Below, piece after piece: positions 49,701-58,838 of a stretch of 64,000 nucleotides of DNA. Under the pieces are notes generated by a model. That model was not told where the DNA came from and did not search any database. It saw only the letters and a program-made list of their open reading frames with translations. How positions within the stretch are numbered: the stretch's first letter is position 1; every line of letters starts with the position of its first letter. Source of the DNA: Ditylenchus dipsaci (taxonomy: Eukaryota; Nematoda; Chromadorea; Rhabditida; Anguinidae); assembly GCA_004194705.1 (NCBI GenBank), contig SADC01001346.1, positions 1 to 64,000 on the forward strand, given 5' to 3'. The position numbers and the translations under genes are program-made.

Positions 49701-50275
49701 CAGAAATCAGGTTAAAAAAGTGTCGGACCCAAGGCGGAAACGAACTTTAGGGGTGAATATTATAGAGAGCGTCGACTGTATATTGTTCGGAGATTCATTT
49801 CAATATGTGCTTGGAAAGTAGCTTTAAAAAAAAAATTGAAAAAATCAAAGGCTAACTAGAAAGTGCCTCTGTCAAAAGTATTTATTTTCAGAGAAGAACG
49901 CGTGAACTGCAATTCCAAGTAGACGAGGACAAGAAGAACTTTGAACGCATCCAAGACTTGGTCGACAAACTCCAGGGTAAACTGAAAACACAGAAGAAAC
50001 AGTTGGAAGAGGCGGTAATCATAGTTTTTGAAACAAAAGCTGATCAAAAATTATATTCTTTGTTGCAGGAAGAAGTGGCCAACCTGAACCTGCAAAAGTA
50101 CCGCCAACTGCAACACCAGTTGGATGATGCAGAAGAGAGAGCTGATATGGCAGAAAATGGACTCAGCAAGATGCGTGCTAAGAGCCGTTCAGCTGCCTCG
50201 GTTGCCCCAGCTGGGTTGCAGAGCTCTGCATCCGCAGCTGTTCTCCGCTCACCATCTCGCTCTCGAATGGACTGA
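19744..50275 (+). CDS. unc-54: Muscle myosin heavy chain (UNC-54 type)
   Basis: Thick-filament motor of body-wall muscle, about 1,972 residues, collinear with nematode UNC-54. Exons: 19744-19779, 19834-19866, 19909-19965, 20022-20093, 21748-21888, 21937-22002, 24371-24590, 24645-24833, 25365-25431, 25479-25776, 26121-26215, 26315-26466, 26518-26688, 26975-27308, 28735-28997, 29056-29202, 30104-30211, 30270-30355, 30411-30587, 31171-31273, 31327-31767, 32153-32431, 33370-33780, 35266-35484, 35536-35726, 36698-37110, 43078-43331, 48133-48377, 48437-48689, 48745-48809, 49892-50014, 50069-50275. Phases agree throughout. Landmarks: P-loop GESGAGKT (176-183), switch [11 protein letters not shown] (244-253), switch [10 protein letters not shown] (468-475), Lys/Gly loop 2, SH2/SH1 Cys712/Cys722, an IQ region in exon 18, and a heptad coiled-coil rod from exon 19 to a short non-helical tail ending SRSRMD. 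Exons 11, 12 and 28 each lack one base; these are probably sequence errors. Confidence 0.95.
20100..20490. repeat. Foldback with poly-C tracts (intron 4)
   Basis: GCTAGTAGCGAATA followed by a run of about ten C is mirrored by a run of G and TATTCGCTACTAG. The same module occurs at 47526-47575. The left edge reads ACAGTCGAACCTGGATATAA, like a pogo-type end. Confidence 0.55.
20510..20773. mobile_element. TACCGTAT-family MITE (intron 4)
   Basis: The TIRs are TACCGTATATTCTCTATTAA and complement. The word ATTAGAGAG is reiterated next to the right end. The interior (CCCTAAAAAATCGG, GAGGTCGATTTTGAG) is shared with 60754-61016. Confidence 0.7.
21230..21300. mobile_element. hAT-like right end with GGGATC words
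   Basis: GGGATCGGGATTTTC, its inverse, and a terminus that reads TAGAGGTATGCGCGGGATCG on the minus strand resemble hAT TIRs. It is an isolated fragment in intron 4; a TACCGTAT-family right end follows near 21300-21370. Confidence 0.4.
22195..22510. repeat. Foldback (intron 6)
   Basis: Arms around GCATGTAGCCCTGAATCTCTAGTTTC and complement. A related foldback at 35985-36540 has GCATGTAGCCAGGATCTCAG. Both are followed by GACGGGA words. Confidence 0.6.
22695..23439. repeat. Long foldback with GC-rich insertion (intron 6)
   Basis: The arms share AATGGCT..ACAAACA, GTGAGGTCATTTT and AACACTATGTTGTAGC and are moderately diverged. About 22905-23075 is an island of CCGCCCCGGGGCG words bounded by CCGGCAATTTT and its complement, probably a younger word-arm element. 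Related arm sequences occur at 43980-44530. Confidence 0.6.
23440..23901. mobile_element. Pogo/Tigger-like hairpin MITE, family B (intron 6)
   Basis: TA-flanked, TACAGTCAAACCTCGATTTA and complement. The terminal word CTCGATTTAGTGGCACC returns at the centre as CTCGATATAGTGGCACC. The body is shared with family A (GTTCGTTCCCGCC, GGATTCCGATTTTGCCGATC). Confidence 0.75.
24033..24237. mobile_element. TACCGTAT-family MITE (intron 6)
   Basis: The TIRs are TACCGTATATCTTCTAATAA and complement. The terminal word TCTAATAAGGCCCCACC is reiterated several times inside. It lies 133 bases before exon 7. Confidence 0.7.
24591..24644 (+). other. Apparent GC-AG intron in the motor domain
   Basis: Splicing 24590 to 24645 keeps the frame and joins the region just after the P-loop exon to VTLEDQIVQ. 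The donor reads TCAG|GCATTT, not GT, and the acceptor is CATTTAG. Reading through gives a stop at TAG in the intron. At 54 bp it is as short as neighbouring introns. Confidence 0.6.
24940..25050. repeat. TCGAG-word tract (intron 8)
   Basis: TCGAGTCGAGGCCTCGA and related words occur in both orientations in about 100 bases. It resembles one arm of a word-arm transposon; no partner arm was found. Confidence 0.4.
27400..28445. mobile_element. Element E, diverged copy 3, interrupted (intron 14)
   Basis: Bases 27500-27721 and 28200-28440 align with 61540-61830 and 5985-6360 (ACATGTCATTTTGTAG, AAGTTTGACCTACC, CATTTTCCTTA) with many differences. The interruption is exactly the pair of TTAA elements. 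Confidence 0.55.
27722..28197. mobile_element. Two adjacent TTAA MITEs sharing one TTAA
   Basis: Element 1 is 27722-27962, with ends TTAAAGGGGCATACCCACGC. Element 2 is 27959-28197, with ends TTAAAGGGCCATTGCC. Both have GGTTTCTAACAAAAC cores. The single TTAA at 27959-27962 is the boundary of both. Confidence 0.65.
29449..29760. repeat. Foldback (intron 16)
   Basis: ATGACCTGAAG..., GGCCACAAAGGAGGTGTGAGG and complementary sequence on the right (CCTCGCACCTCCCACATCC, AGGTCATA). The remaining intron sequence has no recognised feature. Confidence 0.5.
32580..33024. mobile_element. Pogo-like MITE, decayed (intron 22)
   Basis: Starts TACAGTCAAACATCG and ends CGATATTGGGAGGTTTGACT. The right half retains the family body (ACAATCGTT, CCCTTGCAATATTT, GGCGGGAACGA). 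The left half is largely replaced. Repeat F follows to 33265. Confidence 0.5.
33781..35265. other. Intron 23, two hairpin elements
   Basis: It holds a TTAA-type foldback at 34255-34455 (GGACCATAGCCGTCGCCGAC ends; the left TTAA has become TTCA) and a copy of the 100-bp GCGCATCTCTAAC hairpin at 34584-34686. The rest is AT-rich with no recognised feature. Confidence 0.55.
35805..36540. repeat. Hairpins in intron 25
   Basis: A 50-bp perfect hairpin at 35805-35856 (TATAGACGTTTCTCGAAAAT ends). A larger foldback at about 35985-36540 has arms around GCATGTAGCCAGGATCTCAG and contains a segment of repeat F (36180-36360). Confidence 0.55.
37500..37505 (-). terminator. Candidate tyrosinase poly(A) signal
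   Basis: AATAAA on the minus strand, about 170 bases past the tyrosinase stop. Confidence 0.35.
37673..40692 (-). CDS. Secreted tyrosinase, nested in myosin intron
   Basis: Type-3 copper oxidase (tyrosinase/phenoloxidase), about 513 residues, in seven exons: 40692-40525, 40474-40181, 39742-39672, 39622-39317, 39014-38713, 38121-37943 and 37892-37673. GT-AG introns and consistent phases. It starts with a signal peptide ([16 protein letters not shown]). Cu[21 protein letters not shown], with the expected His residues. CuB: SHDYAHYF, then [24 protein letters not shown] and the Cys-rich tail with LFCDNRS are typical of nematode tyrosinases, which oxidise phenols in cuticle, eggshell or defence. 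It lies wholly inside myosin intron 26, on the opposite strand. Two one-base gaps in homopolymers (T run at 40408, G run at 38892) break the frame; without them every motif is intact. A very small extra exon before DYPANN cannot be excluded. Confidence 0.9.
40693..42277. other. Rest of intron 26, no gene seen
   Basis: Bases 40727-40800 are a small pogo-like remnant (ACAGTTGAACCTGACTATAA and approximate complement). This would also be the 5' flank of the tyrosinase gene. The open frames at 41500-41781 and 41933-42124 have no recognisable features. Confidence 0.4.
42286..42978. mobile_element. hAT non-autonomous element with 8-bp TSD
   Basis: The left end CAGTTCTGTAAATC and right end (minus strand) CAGTGCTGTAAAAC are imperfect TIRs. 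They are flanked on both sides by the identical octamer CTGACAAG (42278-42285 and 42979-42986). Subterminal GGGCACCG/GCGGTGCC words occur at both ends. There is no transposase. It sits 99 bases before exon 27. Confidence 0.8.
45387..45831. mobile_element. Pogo/Tigger-like hairpin MITE, family C
   Basis: TA-flanked, TACAGTCGACACTCG and complement. The terminal word CTCGATATAAGGACA is tandemly doubled at the left end and repeated at the centre. The shared body includes GTCAGACACTTTTTTTAGC and GGATTCCGATTGTGCCGATC. Confidence 0.75.
45914..47428. mobile_element. 1.5-kb TTAA element with minisatellites
   Basis: TTAA-flanked, TTAAAGGACCATGGTTT and complement. Each side holds a minisatellite of AAAACGCCTACG / AAAAGGCCTACA units (46120-46265 and, inverted, 47095-47240). 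The minus strand at about 46860-46930 has a tRNA B-box-like GGTTTGATTCCC. No convincing transposase frame. Confidence 0.6.
47526..48015. repeat. Poly-C module and foldback (intron 27)
   Basis: 47526-47575 repeats the GCTAGTAGCGAATA poly-C module. About 47615-48015 is a palindrome with arms CAGTGTTTTCATAATTAACA and complement, made of reiterated CTAACACTAACC words. Confidence 0.6.
48831..49001. mobile_element. Short pogo-like MITE (intron 30)
   Basis: TACAGTCAAGTCTCGATTTA and complement, TA-flanked, 171 bp. CTCGATTTAACGAA is reiterated four times in the two arms. It is the intact reference for the split copy at 1776-3925. Confidence 0.75.
49310..49780. mobile_element. Pogo/Tigger-like hairpin MITE, family D (intron 30)
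   Basis: Ends TATAGTCGACGCTCTCTATA / complement. The terminal word GACGCTCTCTATAAGATACA is repeated exactly at the centre (about 49509). The body AAATATCGCAAGGATTCC is shared with families A-C. Confidence 0.75.
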
Positions 50276-50443
50276 GTAGTGAATAATAATGCAACGATAA
50301 CCAGCTTGTTTTCAATAATAATCTCTCAGCCAAATACTTTCTTTGTGCCAATGCGATACTGCAAGAGCAAGATTGCCTTCTTTGTTGTCAAGTATCGTCT
50401 AATAGTTTTCATAGGCTACATAGCAGCAGCAATTGTTTAATAA

Positions 50444-50449
50444 AATAAA
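50444..50449 (+). terminator. Myosin poly(A) signal
   Basis: AATAAA about 170 bases after the myosin stop, in TTAATAAAATAAATTTG. Confidence 0.6.
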
Positions 50450-50459
50450 TTTGAATTCA

Positions 50460-51224
50460 AAAACTTGATTTATTTATCTCATAAAAGAACATTGATCATT
50501 ATGGTGCATTTAGACAACTCGAGATTGTGTAATATTATTCAAGAAAAATGATCTTGACTTACTTTATGCGAGCGGTCGAATATGATTTTGATTCAATTAC
50601 TAGACAAGTGATGGATTAAAGTACCATATGGTACTCAAAACATAACATTTATTCCTATAACAACACAATGAAAACGAAATTTCACAAAAATTTATGTAGA
50701 ACAACAGCGAAAGAAAGAGATAATTGGGTATTTCTTGATACCGGCAGAGCAACCACTTCGATTCGACAGACCCTTTATCCAGGGCAAGACATCAGCAGCA
50801 GAGCAGGGTAATCACGGACAGCAAAGTAGTTCTGGAAGCCATCACCAAAGCCTTCTTCGCATCTATTTTCCCAGAATTCCATTTTGAGCACGCACATCGA
50901 GTGGCTGAGAATTAATTCCCTCAAACATTGCAAATGTGAAAACAGTGACAATGAATGGAAACTGACTTTCAGATCAACGACTTCTTGTTTTTCTTGTTCT
51001 TTTTTGCTCGGCTCTAGGTGAATTCATCCACAGAAAAAAATTTGGCGTTATTTCTTCAATTTGATTGTTCTGTTTATAAATTTTTCCTAACGTAAATATG
51101 CATTTCATTCTGTGAATTTCATTGCTAACTGTTTTTCGTTGTAATCTGTTTTACTTGTGGCTTTGTGAATTTACTTTTCTTGTTTACTGTTCTTATTCAA
51201 TTGTTTTAGATACTCACAAGAAGC
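50460..51224. other. Intergenic, nothing recognised
   Basis: AT-rich DNA between the myosin 3' end and the MULE transposase. It probably includes the left part of that element, but no matching TIR was found. Confidence 0.3.
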
Positions 51225-52736
51225 ATGGAAGTCCTCCGCAGTGAGAAAGGTAAACCTCTTGGGCATCTAGACGATTTTCTGTATTGAAAGCATTCAAGCC
51301 GCGGAACAAAGTCGTACTAGCGCTGCATTTTCTTCCAAGTGGGTGCCGATGGAGAACCAAGTTCCAAGTGTCCTGGTAATAATTTTCGTTGTGTAAAGTT
51401 GTAATTGAAAGTTTTAGGTCGTGCAGTTAGTTCCGGAATCGAAGCGACGATGACGCAGAAGCATAATCATTTCGGGGACAAGAGCCGCGTAGATCTGAAG
51501 AGGATGCAAGGGAACGTTCAGGAGCAAGCAATCAGCAGCAAGGAAGCGCTCGTGCAATACTGGAAGAGCTATCGAAAGCGTTGATGATAATTCTCGGCCG
51601 TTAATATATTCGGTATATCAGACACACAGCCAAGTTGGAACCAGCAAACCGAGGAGTCTGCAAGATTTGAAGGTACCATTCGTGTGTCTTTGTTATTTAT
51701 TTCACTTTTGTTTTAGATTGGTGAACCTTACAAGATGCGTGGCAAAGAAGTCTTTCTCAAGTACGACGGCTGGAATGGTGATGAACGAATCCTGCTATTC
51801 TCAACGGACAAATGCCTGGACCTTTTAGTCGCTATCAAGAACTGGGGTTGTGATGCTACGTTTGATGTCGTGCCTCTGCTTTTCGATCAGCTGTGGATTC
51901 TTTTCGTGCGCCTTGCTCATTCATTCGTACCAGTCGTGTTCTGTCTTATGAATCGCCGTCTGGAAAGCTCGTCCTCGCAAGATTACAGAACTTCGTCCAA
52001 AATTATCGCCTTCAAGTGTCGCGCTGGACTTTGAAAAAGATGAATGGAATGCGTTTGACGTATTATCTTGTTTCATTTATGATTTAATATTTGTTATTTT
52101 TAGAAAATGTTTGCCGGAATCGAATTTAGGCCGTGCTTTTTTCATTTGCAAAAGTCTGTCATTAGAGATGATGTCCCATATGGGAGCAAGGAATTGTACG
52201 ATAACAATGAAGCGTTTCGCCGTGAAGTAAACCTGATTCTTGCACTGGCTTTCACTCCGATCGAGGAATTATCAATGGCCTTTACCAAGCTAAGGTATTA
52301 TTCTTGTTGATATGTTGTTGGTAAATAACTATTGTTTTAGGGAGTATATGGAAGATTCAACTTTTGCAGAGCAGATGCAGCCGATTCTGGATTACTTTGA
52401 AAACTCGTACGTTGGCTATCCAAATGGGGAAAAACGATTGAAACCAAAGCATTGCTATTGACTAATGGTGTAATGATTTTTACGTCTAGATTCACGATTG
52501 TCAAGTGGAACGTTATCAAGCTTGTGATGTCAGATGAGCCAAGAACAAGCAACAGCATCGAGTTTTTCAATGGCCAGCTGGTGCGAACAATTGCTGCAAG
52601 TCATCCAACGATTTGGAAATTAATCGAATCTCTCCGAAATGAATTCGCAATCTCCGAACAGAAGTGTCTGCAAGATGGGCTGGTGAAAAAACGCCGCAGC
52701 GAGGAATCACGTATCGTAATCTTGATGCTTGTCTAA
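51225..52736 (+). pseudogene. FLYWCH/MULE transposase, broken
   Basis: Mutator-like (MULE/Phantom-type) transposase. The N-terminus (51225-51425) is a FLYWCH zinc finger with HLDDFLY and KHSSRGTKSY; a TGA follows FLY and a TAG stands where the conserved Trp is expected. After a splice-like TTTTAG, the HNHF histidine motif follows. The MULE core starts in the frame at 51735 (LLFSTDKCLDLL, then CDATFDVVPLLFDQLW with the first catalytic Asp region) and continues in shifted frames through VPVVFCLMNRR, FEKDEWNAF and FRPCFFHLQKSV (52107 frame) to a C-terminal part at 52452-52736. The substitution stops show that it is dead even if some frameshifts are sequence errors. Confidence 0.75.
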
Positions 52737-52742
52737 ATCCGT

Positions 52743-52875
52743 CTAAAAAACCATAACGTCATGGTTGTCCATAACCTTATGGTTGTACTGATCTGGCGAT
52801 ATTAAACGCATTTGATAACTAACACTTAGTCCATAACCTAATGGTTGTACTGATCTGGTGATAATAAACCAGGGC
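52743..52875. repeat. CCATAACCTAATGGTTGTAC minisatellite
   Basis: About two units of some 70 bp (TAAACGCATTTGATAAC...CTGATCTGG). The same units occur at 55735-55900 and, inverted, at 57075-57250 in the giant palindrome, in each case next to CAGGGCTCCCG. Confidence 0.65.
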
Positions 52876-53042
52876 TCCCGGCGAAAATTTTCGAAATAAG
52901 TACATTTTCTAAAAAAATAAGATTTTGACACCGAAAATAAGCACATTTTCTAAAATACTCGAAATCGGCTTTAAACACTTTTTTCTCAAAAAGATACCAC
53001 ATTCAAGAAATAAAACAATGGAAACAGTTTTGCTTTCCATAA

Positions 53043-53178
53043 ACAGTCACCCTCGATTTAACGGCACCCAAAATAGACCAATTGGTCGGCATTGACTAAA
53101 ATTTAGTCAAAGTAAACCCTCGATTTAACGGCCCCCGGGCTCGTCCTTAGCGGTGCCGTTAAATCGAGGTTCACTGTA
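53043..53178. mobile_element. Short pogo-like MITE
   Basis: ACAGTCACCCTCGATTTAAC and complement. It contains TTGACTAAAATTTAGTCAA and reiterated CTCGATTTAACGGC. It lies just outside the left arm of the giant palindrome. Confidence 0.65.
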
Positions 53179-53488
53179 TCTCCTACTTTAAAATTTTCTG
53201 TTCAATTAGTTTTGTTTTTTGCTATTTTTCAGCAAAAACAGAGCAAATACAATGCTCAAAAAAGCAAAAAACAAAAAATTCAAAATTTTTTCGCAGTCCT
53301 CGTTTATTCATAAGCCGATTAGAAACGCCGGCGCAATTGATATCGAAATTCACCCGGACTTGGAGAGGAGCTTTGAGCATTTCCACTTCAGAGAATCCTC
53401 GCATCTTTCCACAGCGACTTGCACAAAGAGAAGACTTGCTCCACAAAGCATTGCCAGCTGAATGAAGAGTACGATGCTGACAAATTTG

Positions 53489-53645
53489 TACAGTCAACCT
53501 TCGATTAACGGCACCCTAGAGACCGGACCCAGGGTGCCTTAAATCAAGGGTGCCGTAAATCGAAAGTTCACTCTGACTAAATCTTAGTCAAGCCGACCAA
53601 ATTGGTCTATTTTTGGGTGCCGTTAAATCGAGGGTTGACTGTCTA
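53489..53645. mobile_element. Short pogo-like MITE, left-arm copy
   Basis: TACAGTCAACCTTCGATTAA and complement, with reiterated CGATTTAACGGCACC words. It is the mirror of 59333-59492. Confidence 0.7.
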
Positions 53646-54127
53646 GTCATTACTCGTTATTCTAAAGACGAAATCTGAAATTTTTTATATAATAGTTGTG
53701 ACTTTCGTTGAAAATCTGCTGCCACTTGTTCTTCGCGGATCCACATTAAAACTTCATCAGGAATTCGGCGCAGCATTCGATGACTTTTGCCACTTCTTTG
53801 AAGAGCTCATTTATTTGTGCGATTTTAGGCGCGAATAGCTTCGCCAGCTCTTTAGCTTCGGTGCAGTCGATGTTTCAGCAGACGACAAGAGCACAATCAA
53901 ATTCCTAGCTTCCAATTCTTTCAATGACCTTTCCCGGTGTTAGCCATTTTTCCCATCGAAGCCAATTGATTTAGTTTTTACACGGATGCAGTGAACATGG
54001 AATTCGTCCTTTCGAGAAAATAAAAAATGCGCCGCAGGCGAAATTTTGAAAATTTGACGTGTTTGCTTACATTTAAGGGGTCGATTCAGAGATAAGTACA
54101 AATAAGTAGAAAACTACAAAATAAGTA

Positions 54128-55630
54128 CAGGGTGGGGCATCCTTGTCGAACTTTTTGTTTTGCTCATAACTTTTCAAATTATTGTGTCTCGACGAGATCT
54201 TTTTTTTATTCGATACAGGAGATCATGACAACCGAGTGACACCAAACATGCATATTAACATTTATCGAAACATCAAAAAAACAAAAGACAAAATCAACAA
54301 CAAAAAACCAACAAATTTTTATTTCAATGTTGACATATTCTTGTTCGACACTTCTGCCTTGGACTTCAATGCATCGTTGCAGGCGGCGAGCATAGCTGTT
54401 CACTGCTCTTTTGACCATGTCAGGCGGCAGTTCTTGGAACGCTCGGACGATTCGTTGCTTCAGTTCTTCGAGATCGGAAGGCTCAGTTCGGTAGACGTGT
54501 CCTTGATCCATCCCCAGAGAAAGAAGTCACACGGAGTGAGATCAGGCGAATACGGAGGCCAGGCATACGGAGCAGGACGATTGATTGAGCTTCTTCCCAT
54601 TCAACGCTTTTGGAACTTGCGGTTGAGCCAATTTAAGACGTTCAGATGATAATGAGGCGGCGCACCATCTTGCATGAAGATCATTTGAGCTGCTGCGTTG
54701 TTCGGCCACTGTTGCACGATCGGTAATAATTGACGGCGAAGAAGATCCAGGTAATTTGCATGATTTACGTTTTCTTCAATAAAGATCGGCCGACTGTTCC
54801 TCTTGATCCGACGACTGCATAAACTGTTAACAAGGAGAATGCAAAGGTGCTTCTTGGTACCAGTGAGGATTGACTTCTGACCAGTAGCGAAAGTTGTGAT
54901 GATCGATCGATCCATGAAGATGAAAGTGCGACTCGTCGGAGAACATTATTCAATCGAAGAAGCTGTTGTCCTGCTGCTGAGCTGAAGTTGCGCTCTTGCG
55001 TGATCGATTCTTTCTGCTGCACATTTGCCTTGATCTTTTGTCGGAGCATCATTTTGAACGGATGGAACTTCTTTTCCTTCAGAATTCTTCGGATCGATCT
55101 TGGCGATGGCATTCCTTCTTGCTTCGACACTTCACGAGGAGTAAGATGGACGTCTTCACGGAATGGCTATCACTGCTTCTTCTGTCAATTCTGAAACAAA
55201 ACACTAAACAAACAAAAAACCACAAAGAAACAAACAAAATGCAAACTTTGGCATCATCTTCTTTCTTCTGTTCACGCTGCCGGTTTCAAAGAACTTGGCC
55301 CACCAATCGTAGATTCGAACATTGCTTGGAGTCCTTGCATGTCTTTCCGTACTTCTTTCGATACTCGATTTGAACTTTTTCGGCAATCCATGCATTGCAT
55401 ACCAGATGATTGTCCAGGCTTTTTGCTCGACTGAGCATTCCATTTCAGCTAAAAAACAAACAAAAGTTTAGCAGGACAGCACAACATGAAAACACGAATG
55501 AAAAGGACAATGAAGTGTCATTTGGTTGCCCATGATCTCCTCTTATCAAATAAAAAAGATCTCGTCAAGACACAATAAATTTGAAAAGTTATGAGCAAAA
55601 CAAAAAGTTCGACAAGGATGCCCCACCCTG
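54128..55630 (-). mobile_element. Tc1/mariner-type transposon, left-arm copy
   Basis: TA-flanked with TIRs beginning CAGGGTGGGGCATCCTTGTC; the terminal inverted repeats extend to about 100 bp. The transposase is on the minus strand. An N-terminal HTH part (55443-55204) is followed by pieces with FMQDGAPPHY (about 54670) and a C-terminal piece ending near 54330. The frames do not join, so it is inactive as written. It is the inverted twin of 57340-58838. Confidence 0.8.
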
Positions 55631-57339
55631 TACAAATCTTATTAATAAGTGCATTTAAAATATAAGATTTGGGTCTCAAAATAAGTACAAATCTTATTAT
55701 AAGTACGATCGGGAGCCCTGTAAATAAACGCATTTGAAACTAACAACTAGTCGATAACCTAATGGTTGTACTGATCTGGTATAATAACGCATTTGATAAC
55801 TAACACTTAGTCCATAACTAATGGTTGTACTGATCTGGTGATAATAAACGCATTTCATAATAAGCGCACAAAAAACGTGATAATAAACGCATTTTAACCG
55901 AGAGCTGAAAAAAAGGAACAAAAGAGAGAAGATACCTAAGGCCATAGGGTATAACCTAAAATATTCCAGATCGAAAATTCCGAACGGGTGATCACTTTTC
56001 CTAGAATCTGAGACAAGGATATGGGGCACACCCAGTGTTCAGTTCGGCCAACCGGAAGCCTACTTCTATTGCAGCGATCATCTACCGGACATTTTTCTAA
56101 CGCGACATTTTTCTACTGGACACTTTTCTACCGGACATTTTTCTACTCCGACATTTAGGCTCTATCCTAGAAGAGGACGCTTTTTATTGCCTTGGACCCC
56201 CCTGTTGTTTTCGTCATTTCGCCTTTGTTTCCATTTTATTTGTAACAACAAATTTGTAGGTACTTTCCTGTTATCTCGGATCATTTTAGATGTATAGTTA
56301 ACATTCTCAAGTATTTCACCCTGAAATACGAACTTATTTTCCCTATCCCTTGCATTGTGAGTGTGCTGGTCTTGGCCGCGAAGCGGCCAACCCTGGTTGT
56401 GTACAACAATCTGTACCCATACCACAATTAATATCCGCTTCATACTTTCAAAATATAAGAACAGCCCTACAATGCCCTACAATAATGTTGTTATATTTTG
56501 AAAGTATGAAGCGGGATATTATATTGTGGTATGGGTACAGATTGTTGTACACAACCACGGGTTGGCCGCTTCGCGCGGCCAAGACCAGCACACTCCACAA
56601 TGCAAGGGATAGGGAAAAATAAGTTCGTATTTCAGGGTGAAATACTTGAGAATGTTAACTAATACATCTAAAAATGATCCGAGATAACAGGAAAGTACCT
56701 ACAATATTTGTTGTTACAAATAAAAATGGAAACAAGGCGAAATGACGAAAACAACAGGGGGGTCCAAGGCAATAAAAAGCGTCCTCTTCTAGGATAGAGC
56801 CTAAATGTCGGAGTAGAAAAATGTCCGGTAGAAAAGTGTCCAGTAGAAAAATGTCGCGTTAGAAAAATGTCCGGTAGATGATCGCTGCAATAAGAATGTA
56901 GGCTTCCGGTTGGCCGAACTGAATACACTGGGTGTGCCCCATATCCTTGTCTCATTCTAGGAAAAGTGATCACCCGTTCGGAATTTTCGATCTGGAATAT
57001 TTTAGGTTATTGCACCCTATGGCCTTAGGTATCTTCTCTCTTTTGTTCCTTTTTTTCAGCTCTCGTTAAAATGCGTTTATTATCACGTTTATTTGTGCGC
57101 TTATTATGAAATGCGTTTATTATCACCAATCAGTACAACCATTAGGTTATGGACTAAGTGTTAGTTATCAAATGCGTTTATTATCACCAGATCAGTACAA
57201 CCATTAGGTTATCGACTAGTTGTTAGTTATCAAATGCGTTTATTACAGGGCTCCCGATCGTACTTATTAATAAGATTGTACTTATTTTGAGACCCCAAAT
57301 CTTATATTTTTTTAAATGCACTTATTAATAAGATTTGTA

Positions 57340-58838
57340 CAGGGTGGGGCATCCTTGTCGAACTTTTTGTTTTGCTCATAACTTTTCAAATTTATTGTGT
57401 CTTGACGAGATCTTTTTTATTTGATAGAGGAGATCATGGCAACCAAATGACACTTCATTTGTCCTTTTTCATTCGTGTTTTCATGTTGTGCTGTCCTGCT
57501 AAACTTTTGTTTGTTTTTTAGCTGAAATGGAATGCTCAATCGAGCAAAAAGCCTGGACAATCATCTGGTATGCAATGCATGGATTGCCGAAAAAAGTTCA
57601 AATCGAGTATCGAAAGAAGTACGGAAGACATGCAAGGACTCCAAGCAATGTTCGAATCTACGATTGGTGGGCCAAGTTCTTTGAAACCGGCAGCGTGAAC
57701 AGAAGAAAGAAGATGATGCCAAAGTTTGCATTTGTTTGTTTCTTTGTTTTTTTGTTTGTTTAGTGTTTTGTTTCAGAATTGACAGAAGAAGCAGTGATAG
57801 CCAAGTTCCTGAAGACGTCCATCTTACTCCTCGTGAAGTGTCGAAGCAAGAAGGAATGCCATCGCCAAGATCGATCCGAAGAATTCTGAAGGAAAAGAAG
57901 TTCCATCCGTTCAAAATGATGCTCCGACAAAAGATCAAGGCAAATGTGCAGCAGAAAAGAATCGATCACGCAAGAGCGCAACTTCAGCTTCAGCAGCAGG
58001 ACAACAGCTTCTTCGATTGATAATGTTCTCCGACGAGTCGCACTTTCATCTTCATGGATCGATCGATCATCACAACTTTCGCTACTGGTCAGAAGTCAAT
58101 CCTCACTGGTACCAAGAAGCACCTTTGCATTCTCCTTGTGTAACAGTTTATGCAGTCGTCGGATCAAGAGGAACAGTCGGGCCGATCTTTATTGAAGAAA
58201 CGTAAATCATGCAAATTACCTGGATCTTCTTCGCCGTCAATTCTTACCGATCGTGCAACAGTGGCCGAACAACGCAGCAGCTCAAATGATCTTCATGCAA
58301 GATGGTGCGCCGCCTCATTATCATCTGAACGTCTTAAATGGCTCAACCGCAAGTTCCAAAAGCGTGAATGGGAAGAAGCTCAATCAATCGTCCTGCTCCG
58401 TATGCCTGGCCTCCGTATTCGCCTGATCTCACTCCGTGTGACTTCTTTCTCTGGGGATGGATCAAGGACCACGTCTACCGAACTGAGCCTTCCGATCTCG
58501 AAGAACTGAAGCAACGAATCGTCCGAGCGTTCCAAGAACTGCCGCCTGACATGGTCCAAAGAGCAGTGAACAGCTATGCTCGCCGCCTGCAACGATGCAT
58601 TGAAGTCCAAGGCAGAAGTGTCGAACAAGAATATGTCAACATTGAATAAAAATTGTTTGTTTTTGTTGTTGATTTTGTCTTGTTTTTTTGATGTTTCGAT
58701 AAATGTTAATATGCATGTTTGGTGTCACTCGGTTGCTCATGATCTCCTGTATCGAATAAAAAAAAAGATCTCGTCGAGACACAATAAATTGAAAAGTTAT
58801 GAGCAAAACAAAAAGTTCGACAAGGATGCCCCACCCTG
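57340..58838 (+). mobile_element. Tc1/mariner-type transposon, right-arm copy
   Basis: Same TIRs and TA flanks as the left-arm copy. Plus-strand transposase pieces: an HTH region from ATG 57527 (CSIEQKAWTIIWYAMHGLPK), a second HTH-like part (SPRSIRRILKEKKFHPFKMM), MFSDESHFHLHG with the first catalytic Asp (58023 on), MQDGAPPHYHL (second Asp) and YSPDLTPCDFFLWGW (third Asp), ending at 58649. The spacing between the second and third Asp is about 47 residues if the frames are bridged, longer than the 34 of classical mariners. It resembles the arthropod-type family with a DUF4817-like N-terminus. At least two frameshifts. Confidence 0.8.
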
